From contig JAKQEK010000407.1 in NCBI GenBank assembly GCA_029558535.1, forward strand, positions 1-39,504: 39,504 bases of DNA. Reading direction: 5' to 3'. Origin of the DNA: Bacteroidota bacterium. Its GTDB lineage: Bacteria > Bacteroidota > Bacteroidia > Bacteroidales > ML635J-15. Made by a program: the position numbers and the translations under genes. The stretch's first letter is position 1. Each line of letters starts with the position of its first letter. Below, one piece after another: positions 7,218-13,916 of this stretch. A model generated the notes under the pieces. That model saw only the letters and a program-made list of their open reading frames with translations, did not search any database and was not told the DNA's origin.

Positions 7218-7557
7218 TGTTATCATTCTCCTTTATTTCCGTTTCTTGTATTGGTTCGATTGCCAATTCATCATTTGATAACTTGATGAGTGTGTTATCA
7301 TCAAAATTATAATTACAATCTTTGGCAATTTGCTCTATTATTGCACTATATCTTTCTTTTTGTTTTGATAATGAATCAGTTAAAGCTTCAATAAACTGTC
7401 TTAACATTTTTATTGTTGGTTTGCTAAGTTTTATACCTTGTTTATTTATAGCTTCTAATTCATTATTCCAATACAATAAAATACCTTCTGTTATATTTAA
7501 TGTTACAAGTAGAACGGTTAATTCTCTGTATTGTTGTATATTTATTGTTATTTTCAT
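7204..7557 (-). CDS. Helical hypothetical protein upstream of SSB
   Basis: 117 residues, mainly helical, with the stretches YRELTVLLVTLNITEG at the N-terminus and SKPTIKMLRQFIEALTDSL in the middle, and an acidic C-terminus. The ATG at 7557 follows AGAAGGTGTTAA. Its last 14 bases overlap the SSB gene in another frame, so the two are translationally coupled. No family is recognised. Confidence 0.55.
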   Translation of the reverse strand: MKITINIQQYRELTVLLVTLNITEGILLYWNNELEAINKQGIKLSKPTIKMLRQFIEALTDSLSKQKERYSAIIEQIAKDCNYNFDDNTLIKLSNDELAIEPIQETEIKENDNNGME

Positions 7558-7568
7558 TTAACACCTTC

Positions 7569-8084
7569 TTATATATTTAAACGGTTTAAAATATCTTGAA
7601 GTCCTTGTTTATAACAACCATCAGACAGTTTTTTATGTCTGTCTTTTAATATGCAATTCAAAATCCTTTTATTTTGTGTATTACCAATATAAGCATAACA
7701 AGTAACTGTTTCAAGATATTTATACCGAAAATTTAATAATTCATGAATATTATTGAAAACAATTGGATATACTTGTATTATGGTGCGATATGTTAAATCC
7801 ATCGGATTGCGCATATTTATGCGTGACATCGAACATAATTTGTACGAATCAAGTGTGTCTAACACTTTTGTCATATCCTGTTTATGGAATGTATATATCG
7901 CACCTATTACACGACGATTTCCGCGCATTGGTGATATATCATTTGGCATAAGCATAACAGGTATTTTGTTAATCATATATAGTTTACCTGTTGTTTCAGC
8001 CAATATTTCATTTGTTGGATTTATATTAAGTTTTTGATAGATATTTTTAATTAACAAATCGTCGTAAATAAATATTTTATTCAT
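7569..8084 (-). CDS. Gamma-glutamylcyclotransferase-like (GGCT/AIG2 fold) protein
   Basis: 171 residues. The opening IFIYDDLLIK corresponds to the FVYGTLL strand-loop of GGCT-like proteins, ETTGKLYMI to the second strand, and RVIGAIYTFHKQDMTKVLDTLDSY to the central G.vY.....LD.yE block. A late YAYIGN matches the final strand. The fold is shared by cyclotransferases that open gamma-glutamyl amines and peptides; the usual catalytic Glu is not obvious, so activity is uncertain. The ATG at 8084 uses TTGGAG upstream; a TTG in that site is rejected as start. The leader contains a large imperfect hairpin (8105-8165). Confidence 0.65.
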   Translation of the reverse strand: MNKIFIYDDLLIKNIYQKLNINPTNEILAETTGKLYMINKIPVMLMPNDISPMRGNRRVIGAIYTFHKQDMTKVLDTLDSYKLCSMSRINMRNPMDLTYRTIIQVYPIVFNNIHELLNFRYKYLETVTCYAYIGNTQNKRILNCILKDRHKKLSDGCYKQGLQDILNRLNI

Positions 8085-8104
8085 GAATTTCTCCAAGATA
8101 AACT

Positions 8105-8165
8105 ATGATATGCGCTTCCCGTAACACGCATTTATGCGATTTTTTTATACGGAAAGCGCAATCAT
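8105..8165 (-). repeat. Structured leader: long imperfect hairpin with inner hairpin
   Basis: ATGAT plus TGCGCTTCCCGTA (8105-8123) pair with TACGGAAAGCGCA plus ATCAT (8148-8165). There is one bulge and one mismatch that becomes a U-G wobble in the minus transcript. The loop contains an inner CGCA-TTTA-TGCG hairpin (8127-8138). It fills the gap between the stop of the 53-residue gene and the ribosome binding site of the GGCT-like gene, so it could act as a cis-regulatory RNA, processing site or operator. Confidence 0.65.
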
Positions 8166-8167
8166 AA

Positions 8168-8329
8168 TTAATTATCTATTTCTTGCAATGCAAGAAGCGC
8201 TTTGTTTAATTTTTTGATTTTGTCTTTTTCATCTGATATTGCCGCTTTGTGTGTTTCTATGGATGTTTCGGAAGCACTTATTTCAGCTTGAATAGCGTCA
8301 ATATTCTGTTGAATTATAGGGTTAGGCAT
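8168..8329 (-). CDS. Small coiled-coil protein (53 residues)
   Basis: A short gene with a clear AGGAGGCTTAAATA site before the ATG at 8329. The product begins MPNPIIQQNIDAIQAEIS and is one long amphipathic helix (residues 5-50) rich in Glu/Lys/Ala with leucines at the end (LNKALLALQEI), a probable coiled coil. It starts 18 bases after the upstream gene's stop. Function is unknown; the strong site and clean frame support it being real. Confidence 0.65.
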   Translation of the reverse strand: MPNPIIQQNIDAIQAEISASETSIETHKAAISDEKDKIKKLNKALLALQEIDN

Positions 8330-8347
8330 TATTTAAGCCTCCTTTCG

Positions 8348-8653
8348 TTAGTCCTTTATAACAATATCAACATTTTTGGTCACTATCTTTTCGACAGGGA
8401 TGAATGTCCAACTGTATTTGTAAAAGTGACTTGATATTGTGTCAAGAACAGTTCTCCTTGACAAACCAGCGTATCCATCCTTGTTATAAGTCTGACCGTT
8501 GTTGATATTAATAAGCTTGATATCGCCAAGGATTTCGGCAGCTATATATATCTTCCTATCGTCTGCTTCTTTGTTCTGTACGAACATATCACCAGCTTGG
8601 ATAGCTGCATCAAGAACTGGGTCTGATTTCTTAACGTTAAGAGTAAATTTCAT
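8348..8653 (-). CDS. Early paralogue family member A (GDMFV protein)
   Basis: 101 residues. It starts MKFTLNVKKSDP, contains AGDMFVQNK (around 20), IYIAAEI, LININNGQTY and the closing block FIPVEKIVTKNVDIV. The neighbouring 101-residue protein shares the same plan (KFNLNVQKESP, KGDMFVAQK, YIAVEDI), and a frameshifted gene at 9913 and the gene at 9082 look like further copies. A small beta-barrel is likely. The ATG at 8653 follows AAAGGAGAGATTGTAA. Codon use is rich in C-ending codons, hinting at strong expression. A recurrent promoter-like motif lies 45 bases upstream. Function is unknown. Confidence 0.7.
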   Translation of the reverse strand: MKFTLNVKKSDPVLDAAIQAGDMFVQNKEADDRKIYIAAEILGDIKLININNGQTYNKDGYAGLSRRTVLDTISSHFYKYSWTFIPVEKIVTKNVDIVIKD

Positions 8654-8697
8654 TTACAATCTCTCCTTTTTTTTGTTATTTGGATTTTGAATTGCAT

Positions 8698-8715
8698 AAA
8701 AATAAAGTTTTTTAT
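8698..8715 (-). promoter_or_regulatory. Recurrent AAAAAACTTTATTTTT motif
   Basis: On the minus strand ATAAAAAACTTTATTTTT, between the stop of the paralogue at 8735 and the start of the one at 8653. It is the same core as at 361-380, at nearly the same distance from the next start (45 against 42 bases). No convincing -10 follows at normal spacing, so recognition by a phage factor is possible. Confidence 0.4.
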
Positions 8716-8734
8716 TTGAATGATTTCTGGTTGT

Positions 8735-9040
8735 TTACTTCAGTCTAAGCGTTAATGCCACCTCGTAGTCTTTGATGTCTTCAACCGCGATGTAATCGCC
8801 TACTCCGTAATCAAGCATAAGTTGCTGAACAGCAACACTTCTTTTTACAGGATTTACCTCTTGTACAATTTCGAGATTGCTTACTTCAACAAGGTATGTT
8901 TTTGTACCTTTTGGAGATAAAGCGATTACAAAAATTCTATTACTTTTTTGGGCAACAAACATGTCACCTTTTTTAACTGTCATTGCCATCTGTTTGTCTC
9001 TTGGTGATTCTTTTTGTACATTGAGATTAAATTTGAACAT
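8735..9040 (-). CDS. Early paralogue family member B (GDMFV protein)
   Basis: 101 residues, exactly the length of its neighbour at 8348. Shared elements are the N-terminal KFNLNVQKESP, the KGDMFVAQK loop near residue 24, a hydrophobic IFVIAL strand, TYLVEVSN and a C-terminal DYIAVEDIKDYEVALTL. The two have diverged widely outside these blocks, so the duplication is old. The ATG at 9040 follows AAAGGGGAAATAAA. It is transcribed with the gene at 9082 and separated from gene A by the promoter-like motif. No function is recognised. Confidence 0.7.
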   Translation of the reverse strand: MFKFNLNVQKESPRDKQMAMTVKKGDMFVAQKSNRIFVIALSPKGTKTYLVEVSNLEIVQEVNPVKRSVAVQQLMLDYGVGDYIAVEDIKDYEVALTLRLK

Positions 9041-9081
9041 TTTATTTCCCCTTTCAAAATATATATTTTATATGCATACAA

Positions 9082-9405
9082 CTATTTGCTGTTTATGCCA
9101 AGTATTTTATGAAGCGCATCTTTAATTGTGTTGTCATATATTAATTCAATTTTATAAATATTTTTCATTTTTTTTTGTAATTCACATATTGTTGGTTGAT
9201 GTTCTGTTATTGTACTTCTCCAATAACATCCATCATCTATACAAACAAGACCGTATTTCCGCACAAAATCATTATTAGGTATTGCTGCCAATATTGCAAT
9301 ATGTTTTGTGTTATGTATTTTATCTGTTACATATAACATTGCACCAATACATAATGGTTTTAAATATTGTTCTTGATATTCTTTAAGTGTCATTGTTTCT
9401 GGCAC
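9082..9405 (-). CDS. Early paralogue family member C (divergent)
   Basis: 107 residues from a GTG at 9405 preceded by AGAGAGTGATATAA; an ATG at the fifth codon is an alternative. After MTLKEYQEQYL it has CIGAMLYVTDK, aligning with the GDMFV loop of members A and B, then HIAILAAI, a YGLVCIDDGCYW strand equivalent to LININNGQTY, and a C-terminal YKIELIYDNTI block. The similarity is of pattern rather than high identity. It follows the tRNA cluster directly. Confidence 0.6.
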   Translation of the reverse strand: MPETMTLKEYQEQYLKPLCIGAMLYVTDKIHNTKHIAILAAIPNNDFVRKYGLVCIDDGCYWRSTITEHQPTICELQKKMKNIYKIELIYDNTIKDALHKILGINSK

Positions 9406-9433
9406 TTATATCACTCTCTTTCTAATATAGATT

Positions 9434-9509
9434 TGGTCACCCAAATGTGATTCGAACACATATTTCTCGCTGGAAAGGCGAACGTCCTAACCATTAGACG
9501 ATTGGGCGA
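9434..9509 (-). tRNA. tRNA-Glu (TTC)
   Basis: A 76-base cloverleaf with encoded CCA. Acceptor TCGCCCA pairs with TGGGTGA (one G-U), the T-arm contains GTTCGAATC, and the anticodon loop CTTTCCA gives TTC, reading GAA. Last of four tRNA-like units transcribed on the minus strand. GAA is a common codon in the phage genes. Confidence 0.92.
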
Positions 9510-9517
9510 TATTTGTT

Positions 9518-9586
9518 GCACCGAGTTGGATTTGAACCAACACATTGCGTCTCTTGTCGAGCCGTCTCTTATTGGACTATCGGTGC
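9518..9586 (-). tRNA. Degenerate or atypical tRNA-like unit
   Basis: 69 bases between tRNA-Cys and tRNA-Glu. The acceptor (GCACCGA with TCGGTGC) and T-arm (GTTGG, TTCAAAT, CCAAC) are perfect. The D-arm, however, is short and lacks the GG of the loop, and the best anticodon stem has a mismatch and a loop (CGACAAG) without U33. AAGAGACG occurs twice, 15 bases apart, suggesting an internal duplication or rearrangement. There is no encoded CCA, unlike its three neighbours. It is either a decayed tRNA or an unusual one; the anticodon cannot be assigned. Confidence 0.55.
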
Positions 9587-9591
9587 GTGTT

Positions 9592-9669
9592 TGGAGGTGA
9601 GTGTTGGAATCGAACCAACGAATAATAACTGTTTTGCAGACAGTTTCCTTACCATTTGGACAACTCACC
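9592..9669 (-). tRNA. tRNA-Cys (GCA)
   Basis: 78 bases with encoded CCA. Acceptor GGTGAGT pairs exactly with ACTCACC, the discriminator is T as expected for Cys, the anticodon stem is ACTGT/ACAGT around CTGCAAA, giving GCA, and the T-loop contains GGTTCGATTCC. Confidence 0.93.
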
Positions 9670-9674
9670 ATGTT

Positions 9675-9750
9675 TGGCACGCGATGATAGATTTGAACTA
9701 CCGACATCAGGAGTCAAAGTCCTGTGTTCTTCCATCTGAACTAATCGCGT
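9675..9750 (-). tRNA. tRNA-Gln (TTG)
   Basis: 76 bases with encoded CCA. Acceptor ACGCGAT pairs with ATCGCGT, the discriminator is G as in tRNA-Gln, the anticodon stem is CAGGA/TCCTG around CTTTGAC, giving TTG, and the T-loop has AGTTCAAATCT. First of the cluster on the minus strand, behind a leader of about 120 bases. Confidence 0.92.
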
Positions 9751-9837
9751 GTGTAAGTGGGGTATATGTGTATTGCATATACTATTACAATCTGGTCGCA
9801 GATAACCACTTCGAAGGAGGCAAACATGCCATTATTG

Positions 9838-9894
9838 ATTTAATCAACTTTATTATATTAGATTGATTAAATTCAAAAAAAATAAAGTTTTTTG
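9838..9894 (-). promoter_or_regulatory. Promoter-like region of the tRNA cluster with inverted repeat
   Basis: The minus strand carries the recurrent AAAAAACTTTATTTTTTTT core (9875-9893), then TTGAAT and TATAAT 13 bases further. A 10-bp inverted repeat (ATTTAATCAA 9838-9847, TTGATTAAAT 9863-9872) spans the putative -10 area and could be an operator. The leader to the first tRNA (9751-9837) also contains a GTATATG-CATATAC hairpin at 9762-9782 and no convincing gene. Confidence 0.45.
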
Positions 9895-9912
9895 TTTTGA
9901 ATAATCTCTTGC

Positions 9913-10243
9913 TTATTTCATGTTAACATCTATATTTAAACTTTCAATTTGATTAACTGGTATATATGTAAAATGTTCTAATTGATAATTTTTTACCATA
10001 TCCTTACGCAAATTGTATGTTTTTGCAACTATATCTTGACTGTAAAAACATTTATTCGTTATGTCTATTAAATACATAAACGGTGATTGGTCAGAAATTT
10101 TAGCAAATATTATTATTCTTTTTTTTTTCATCAAATAACATATCACCAGGCTGCACAAATTCTTTCATATACTTATGTTGATTTACAAATCCACCTAACA
10201 TTTTTGGATTGTCAGTTTCGTTTTTATATGTTATTTTTGACAT
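9913..10243 (-). pseudogene. Early paralogue family member D, split by a frameshift at an A10 run
   Basis: A good gene start at 10243 (ATG with AGGAGATAATTAA) opens MSKITYKNETDNPKML and reaches QPGDMLFDEKKK. It then runs out of frame at ten consecutive A residues (T10 at 10119-10128) and stops a few codons later. The following frame continues the family pattern: RIIIFAKI, MYLIDITNKCFY and FTYIPVNQIESLNIDV, matching members A and B. Removing one A restores a 109-residue protein. Options are a sequencing or assembly homopolymer error, a real mutation, or polymerase slippage or ribosomal frameshifting on A10 giving both products. Confidence 0.7.
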
Positions 10244-10258
10244 TTAATTATCTCCTTT

Positions 10259-10474
10259 CTACATAAATGTTAAATGTCTACGTGGTACTTCAAACAATAC
10301 CAGCCATTTTTGTATTGTACACGTTGACACTTCAGAAATTTCTGATATTTCAGCTATTGATTTTTTTTCATCAAGATACCATTGTTTAAGCAATTCTTCG
10401 ATTGGTTTTTCAAACACTCTTTCAACTAAACGCATGGTATTTGTTTTTTTTATGTTTTGTTTTGTTGTTTTCAT
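10259..10474 (-). CDS. Small helix-turn-helix DNA-binding protein
   Basis: 71 residues. A basic Lys/Thr-rich N-terminus leads to a helix (PIEELLKQWYLDEK) and then SIAEISEISEVSTCTIQKWLVLFEVPRR (written here as a single HTH block at about 38-66), the shape of a homeodomain-like HTH with recognition helix TCTIQKWL. The ATG at 10474 follows TAGAGGTGATATA. It is the first gene behind the best sigma-A promoter of the left arm, so it is probably an early regulator that acts on phage or host promoters (inference). The downstream cistrons are the frameshifted family member and the tRNA cluster. Confidence 0.7.
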   Translation of the reverse strand: MKTTKQNIKKTNTMRLVERVFEKPIEELLKQWYLDEKKSIAEISEISEVSTCTIQKWLVLFEVPRRHLTFM

Positions 10475-10507
10475 TATATCACCTCTAAAGCTTGTCCTAT
10501 TATATAT

Positions 10508-10536
10508 ATTATACCATACATTAGTTAAAATGTCAA
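10508..10536 (-). promoter_or_regulatory. Consensus sigma-A promoter (TTGACA-17-TATAAT)
   Basis: On the minus strand TTGACA (10536-10531) and TATAAT (10513-10508) are separated by exactly 17 bases, a perfect consensus, starting transcription about 25 bases before the HTH gene. The surrounding 10475-10602 gap holds no gene; TGTTA and TAACA half-sites nearby (10539-10558) could bind a regulator. Confidence 0.85.
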
Positions 10537-10602
10537 ATGTTATTTAATTGACTTAACAAATTCACCAATTTTTTTTTCCTTTATTTTATCCAATATGCTC
10601 AC

Positions 10603-11823
10603 CTACACTTTTACATATTTTATAATATACTGCAACCACACAAGTATATTACACATTGCAAAAAAATCGATATATTCTGTTGTAGAGTGTGGGTTATGAT
10701 AACCAGCAGATATATTAACAGTTTCTTGAACATAGTCACGTATATGTATTACATCTGCTATTGTTCCATTATCTACTTTTATTGGTATTCCGGCATTAAT
10801 TCCGTGAAATGCAAGTTGAGCAGCGAATTTTTTTGAACAATTTTTTTTCCCTGCTGACCATTGCAATAAATCATTATCTCCGCGTCTATCTATTGTTATT
10901 GAATATTTTACGTCTTTGAACCAATCAGAGTTGTTTTTGCAAAAATGTTGTATACCTTTGCAACCACTTTCTTCTCCAACTGTGAACAATATTTTCATTG
11001 GAGTTTTTTGCATTGTAAATGCAGTAGCTAATGCAAGTGCTATCCCGCATTTATCATCGCCACCAAGTACACGATATTCATTTGATTCTACTTTTCCTGT
11101 TTTGGGATTATATTCGATTTGATAGATATCGTTTAATATTGTGTCTTGTTGAAGTTTTTCTTCTTTTGTTTTTACATAATATGATGTGTATGAATATTTT
11201 CCATATTCGTAATTATCATCATATCTTCTACAATATTTGCGCCACCAAGATACATCATCATCATCATCATCATCGTTTTCGTATTCTACTACATAGTGTT
11301 TGTCATATGTTTTTATTATTAATTCATTGTAACCATCAACATCTTCTTTCCATTGTTCGCAACCTTTTGAATTTTTTAGTCTCCAATAAGATTGTCTATC
11401 TGTTATGTTGTTGTTTTTCATCGCTACATCTATACAAGCATCAAAAAATATACAATTTGGGCAGGTTTTCTTTTTCTTTTTGTTTGTTTTTATTTGCTTG
11501 GTTGTTACAATAGCCGTTTCTTTTTGGGGAAGTTTCTTTTTTATTTCATCTTCTGCTTTGTTGGAAATTGAATATATTATATCCATATGCGCATTTAATA
11601 ATGGGTATTGTTCTGCTGTTCCGCGCACAGCATATATATTTCCTATATCATCTACTTGTGTTTCGAAATTCAATAATTTTAGTGTTGTTAATATATATGG
11701 CTGCATTATTATTTCATTTTCTGACCATGTATGATATTTAAGTATATCCAAAAGTATTGTAAGCATATATAATTCATTTTCTTCAAACATTGCAAGGTCT
11801 TCATTGCTTAATTTTGATATCAT
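10603..11823 (-). CDS. M20-type metallopeptidase-like protein with a large Cys- and Asp-rich insertion
   Basis: 406 residues. The ends match di-zinc M20/PepT-like peptidases: AHMD (H79, D81), LGGDDKCG (254-260), VGEESG with the catalytic/metal Glu pair (284-285), an ITIDRRGD Asp (312) and YHNPHS with His379. Between about 90 and 245 a non-family segment is inserted: a poly-Lys run, TCPNCIFFDAC with a further Cys at 155, then seven consecutive Asp residues encoded by a GAT repeat, followed by Tyr/Arg-rich sequence. The ATG at 11823 is preceded by AAAGGATG. It overlaps the previous gene's tail closely. The substrate is unknown; peptide or acyl-amino-acid hydrolysis is expected from the fold. 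Confidence 0.75.
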   Translation of the reverse strand: MISKLSNEDLAMFEENELYMLTILLDILKYHTWSENEIIMQPYILTTLKLLNFETQVDDIGNIYAVRGTAEQYPLLNAHMDIIYSISNKAEDEIKKKLPQKETAIVTTKQIKTNKKKKKTCPNCIFFDACIDVAMKNNNITDRQSYWRLKNSKGCEQWKEDVDGYNELIIKTYDKHYVVEYENDDDDDDDVSWWRKYCRRYDDNYEYGKYSYTSYYVKTKEEKLQQDTILNDIYQIEYNPKTGKVESNEYRVLGGDDKCGIALALATAFTMQKTPMKILFTVGEESGCKGIQHFCKNNSDWFKDVKYSITIDRRGDNDLLQWSAGKKNCSKKFAAQLAFHGINAGIPIKVDNGTIADVIHIRDYVQETVNISAGYHNPHSTTEYIDFFAMCNILVWLQYIIKYVKV

Positions 11824-11824
11824 A

Positions 11825-13174
11825 TTATTCATCCTTTCTTATGTTTTTTTCAACACCTGTATATACATGGTATTCAATTGTTATATTACTTCCACTATTG
11901 CCACCATTGTTTTGAGTTCTGCTTCCACCTTGGTCATCATAATACATACGACCACCAACACTATCGTCTCTTGTGAAAGCATCACATTTATAACATTTTT
12001 GTTTTAATTTGCAATCATTATGTAATTTGCAAATATAACATTTGGAGGTGTTATTTAGCAAATTACAATTGTTTTGTTTACAATTGGTTGAACGACAATC
12101 ACATGTGTATGGTAATAGTATCTTATTTGGTGTTCGCCCAATGGTAAGTATTGTGTTTTGAGTAAGTTTTTTATGAGCAGTTGCAAAGTAATTTGTACCA
12201 CTTTGATGAGTATTATAATTTGCATACATGCCAAGCGTGAAGTTAGTATCTTTTGTCAATTGTGCAAGTAAATTGTATATTTGTTCTGTATACATTGGAT
12301 TTGGATATGCTCTGTCCACAAGCAATATTGGTTGTTTTGTTTTTGTATCTTCAAGCATACGTACTTGTGTTCTTGTTATCATAGCTTGATGATTATATTT
12401 TTTTGTTTCAGGATACATTATGTTTTTTGCTTCTATACCGTTTGTTACATAACAAATCAAGCTGTTTTTATCGGTAAGATTTGCTATGACAGTTTCAGTT
12501 AATGTTCCGTTTGGATTACCGCTCATACAGCTTGTCCACAATTTTTTTCTGTCATTAACACATACTGAAACATCAGGGGCATATGAAGACATTCCGAGTA
12601 AGCTTGCTATTGAATTGGTTAACACAATATATAATTTATTTTTTGTTTCTTTCATTTTTATATAATATCGAACAAAATCTTCTTTTTCAAAATCTTCATC
12701 TGATATTATAACATATTTGTTGAGTTGTTGACGTATGTATTTCATTATTTTTACTACACGTTTTTCACCAAGTGTTAAAACACCTTCAATATAATTAGCT
12801 TCTTTTATTTTATTTGTTAAATCAGACATTGATTCGTAGAAATCATTGCAAGTTGTTTTGTCGTTGATTGGTTTGAATTTTTTGTTTATGAGTAAATTTT
12901 CAAGTGTTATGAATTGTATAAATTTTTCAATGAAATCATCTACCCAGTATGGTTTGGATATTATTGGAAGTTCATATACGCCTATGAATTGTTTTAAGCG
13001 TTCATCAACGTGTTTGTAGTTGTCATCATACATGTTGTCTATTATCATTTTGTATGTTGAGAAATGTGTTGAATGTATATAGTGTGAATTCCATGTTTTA
13101 TCCCACAAATCTTTTCCTGATGTTTTTAAATCAATTAAACCATGTGTAGTAATTCCGTCAAGTTCTTTAAACAT
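11825..13174 (-). CDS. Large early protein with C-terminal cysteine cluster
   Basis: 449 residues, not confidently assigned. The centre has a WTSCMSGNPNGTLTETVIANL segment (given here at about 214-234) and a later RAYPN motif near 290, a pairing that I associate with uncharacterised phage proteins carrying an SCxS-type loop. From about 355 there are eleven cysteines in pairs (CDC, CKQNNC, CYICKLHNDC, CYKC), suggesting two zinc knuckles, followed by a Gly/Asn-rich linker. The ATG at 13174 follows GAAGGAGGAACATT. Its stop is 2 bases from the M20-like start, so the two are co-translated and may work together. A promoter-like motif copy lies 54 bases upstream. Confidence 0.6.
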   Translation of the reverse strand: MFKELDGITTHGLIDLKTSGKDLWDKTWNSHYIHSTHFSTYKMIIDNMYDDNYKHVDERLKQFIGVYELPIISKPYWVDDFIEKFIQFITLENLLINKKFKPINDKTTCNDFYESMSDLTNKIKEANYIEGVLTLGEKRVVKIMKYIRQQLNKYVIISDEDFEKEDFVRYYIKMKETKNKLYIVLTNSIASLLGMSSYAPDVSVCVNDRKKLWTSCMSGNPNGTLTETVIANLTDKNSLICYVTNGIEAKNIMYPETKKYNHQAMITRTQVRMLEDTKTKQPILLVDRAYPNPMYTEQIYNLLAQLTKDTNFTLGMYANYNTHQSGTNYFATAHKKLTQNTILTIGRTPNKILLPYTCDCRSTNCKQNNCNLLNNTSKCYICKLHNDCKLKQKCYKCDAFTRDDSVGGRMYYDDQGGSRTQNNGGNSGSNITIEYHVYTGVEKNIRKDE

Positions 13175-13227
13175 AATGTTCCTCCTTCGTATCTTTAAAT
13201 TATATTTTATAATTAAATTTCAAAATT

Positions 13228-13241
13228 GTAAAGTTTTTTAT
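13228..13241 (-). promoter_or_regulatory. Recurrent ATAAAAAACTTTAC motif
   Basis: Minus strand ATAAAAAACTTTAC followed by AATTTTGAAATTTAAT and, 13 bases after TTGAAA, TATAAT. The TTGAA(A/T)-13-TATAAT arrangement is the same as at the tRNA cluster. It overlaps the stop codon of the gene at 13238 and precedes the 449-residue gene. Confidence 0.45.
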
Positions 13242-13516
13242 GTTTTTTGATTCTGATTTATTTCAATGAAATCTTTGAATGTCATTTTGTTATTAAATTC
13301 TAAATCAAACATTTCATCTATCCAAAAAAACATTCCTTTATCTTCTTTTATATGATATTGACCAAAACTATAATGTGTTATTGTTACTATTCGTCCACTA
13401 AATTTAAGCATTTCGTGTGTTGCTATATTATAGTTTGTTTTTGTTATATCATAATATGCTTTATGTATACTTAAATTTTTTTTTATTTTTACTTTTTGAC
13501 CAATTGCAAATAACAT
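13238..13516 (-). CDS. Small SH3-like protein
   Basis: 92 residues. The opening MLFAIGQKVKIKKNL, then FSGRIVTITHYSFGQYHIKED and FFWIDEMFDLEF, is a five-strand SH3-like pattern of the kind found in many phage accessory proteins. It ends with MTFKDFIEINQNQ, a tail shared in form with its neighbour and the gene at 6041. The ATG at 13516 follows AAGGAGTGATAAA and lies 4 bases from the upstream stop. Function is unknown. Confidence 0.55.
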   Translation of the reverse strand: MLFAIGQKVKIKKNLSIHKAYYDITKTNYNIATHEMLKFSGRIVTITHYSFGQYHIKEDKGMFFWIDEMFDLEFNNKMTFKDFIEINQNQKT

Positions 13517-13520
13517 TTTA

Positions 13521-13829
13521 TCACTCCTTGTGTGTTTTTATGAATTGTGCAAAAGTCATATTGTTAACATATAAAATAAAGTCTGATTCAAGATAATAAT
13601 TGCCTGTTGTATCGTTTTTATTGTATGATAATGCATAACCTATTTCATTTTCTGTTAATTCTTCTGGATATCGCGTTGCTTTGCGAATTTCTGGTCTAGA
13701 TAATTGTCTTGCTATATATAAATATGGTTGTTGTGATTCTTGTGCACGTAACCAATTTTGGTCTGTATAAAAACTACAACCAATACTTTTACGGCGTGGA
13801 ACAACTTTAGTATTTTGAGGATATATCAT
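13521..13829 (-). CDS. Small hypothetical protein with MTFAQFI tail
   Basis: 102 residues from the ATG at 13829, chosen because AAGGAGTG is 8 bases upstream; an ATG six codons earlier lies in front of that site. The middle (QPYLYIARQLSRPEIR, TGNYYLESDFILYV) suggests a mixed alpha/beta domain ending in an SH3-like strand pair, and the C-terminus is VNNMTFAQFIKTHKE. The tail resembles that of the next gene. No family is recognised. Confidence 0.5.
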   Translation of the reverse strand: MIYPQNTKVVPRRKSIGCSFYTDQNWLRAQESQQPYLYIARQLSRPEIRKATRYPEELTENEIGYALSYNKNDTTGNYYLESDFILYVNNMTFAQFIKTHKE

Positions 13830-13916
13830 TGTTTTACACTCCTTCATAATATTTTATGCCTTGTTTGGAATTGTGTTTGGCGTTCCTTGTTTGGAGTTGT
13901 TGAGCAACATGGGTTT

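Noticed and set aside
9825..9842. GAAGGAGG followed by ATG on the plus strand (5-codon frame)
   Set aside because: The frame ends after five codons and points against the tRNA operon; too short to support.
9411..9866. Open frames of 98 and 117 codons on both strands across the tRNA cluster
   Set aside because: They run straight through four tRNA-like cloverleaves and have no ribosome binding sites; they arise because the structured DNA lacks stops.
11031..11513. 160-codon plus-strand frame
   Set aside because: It is the complement of the peptidase gene, and its His-rich text is simply the poly-Asp GAT repeat read in reverse.
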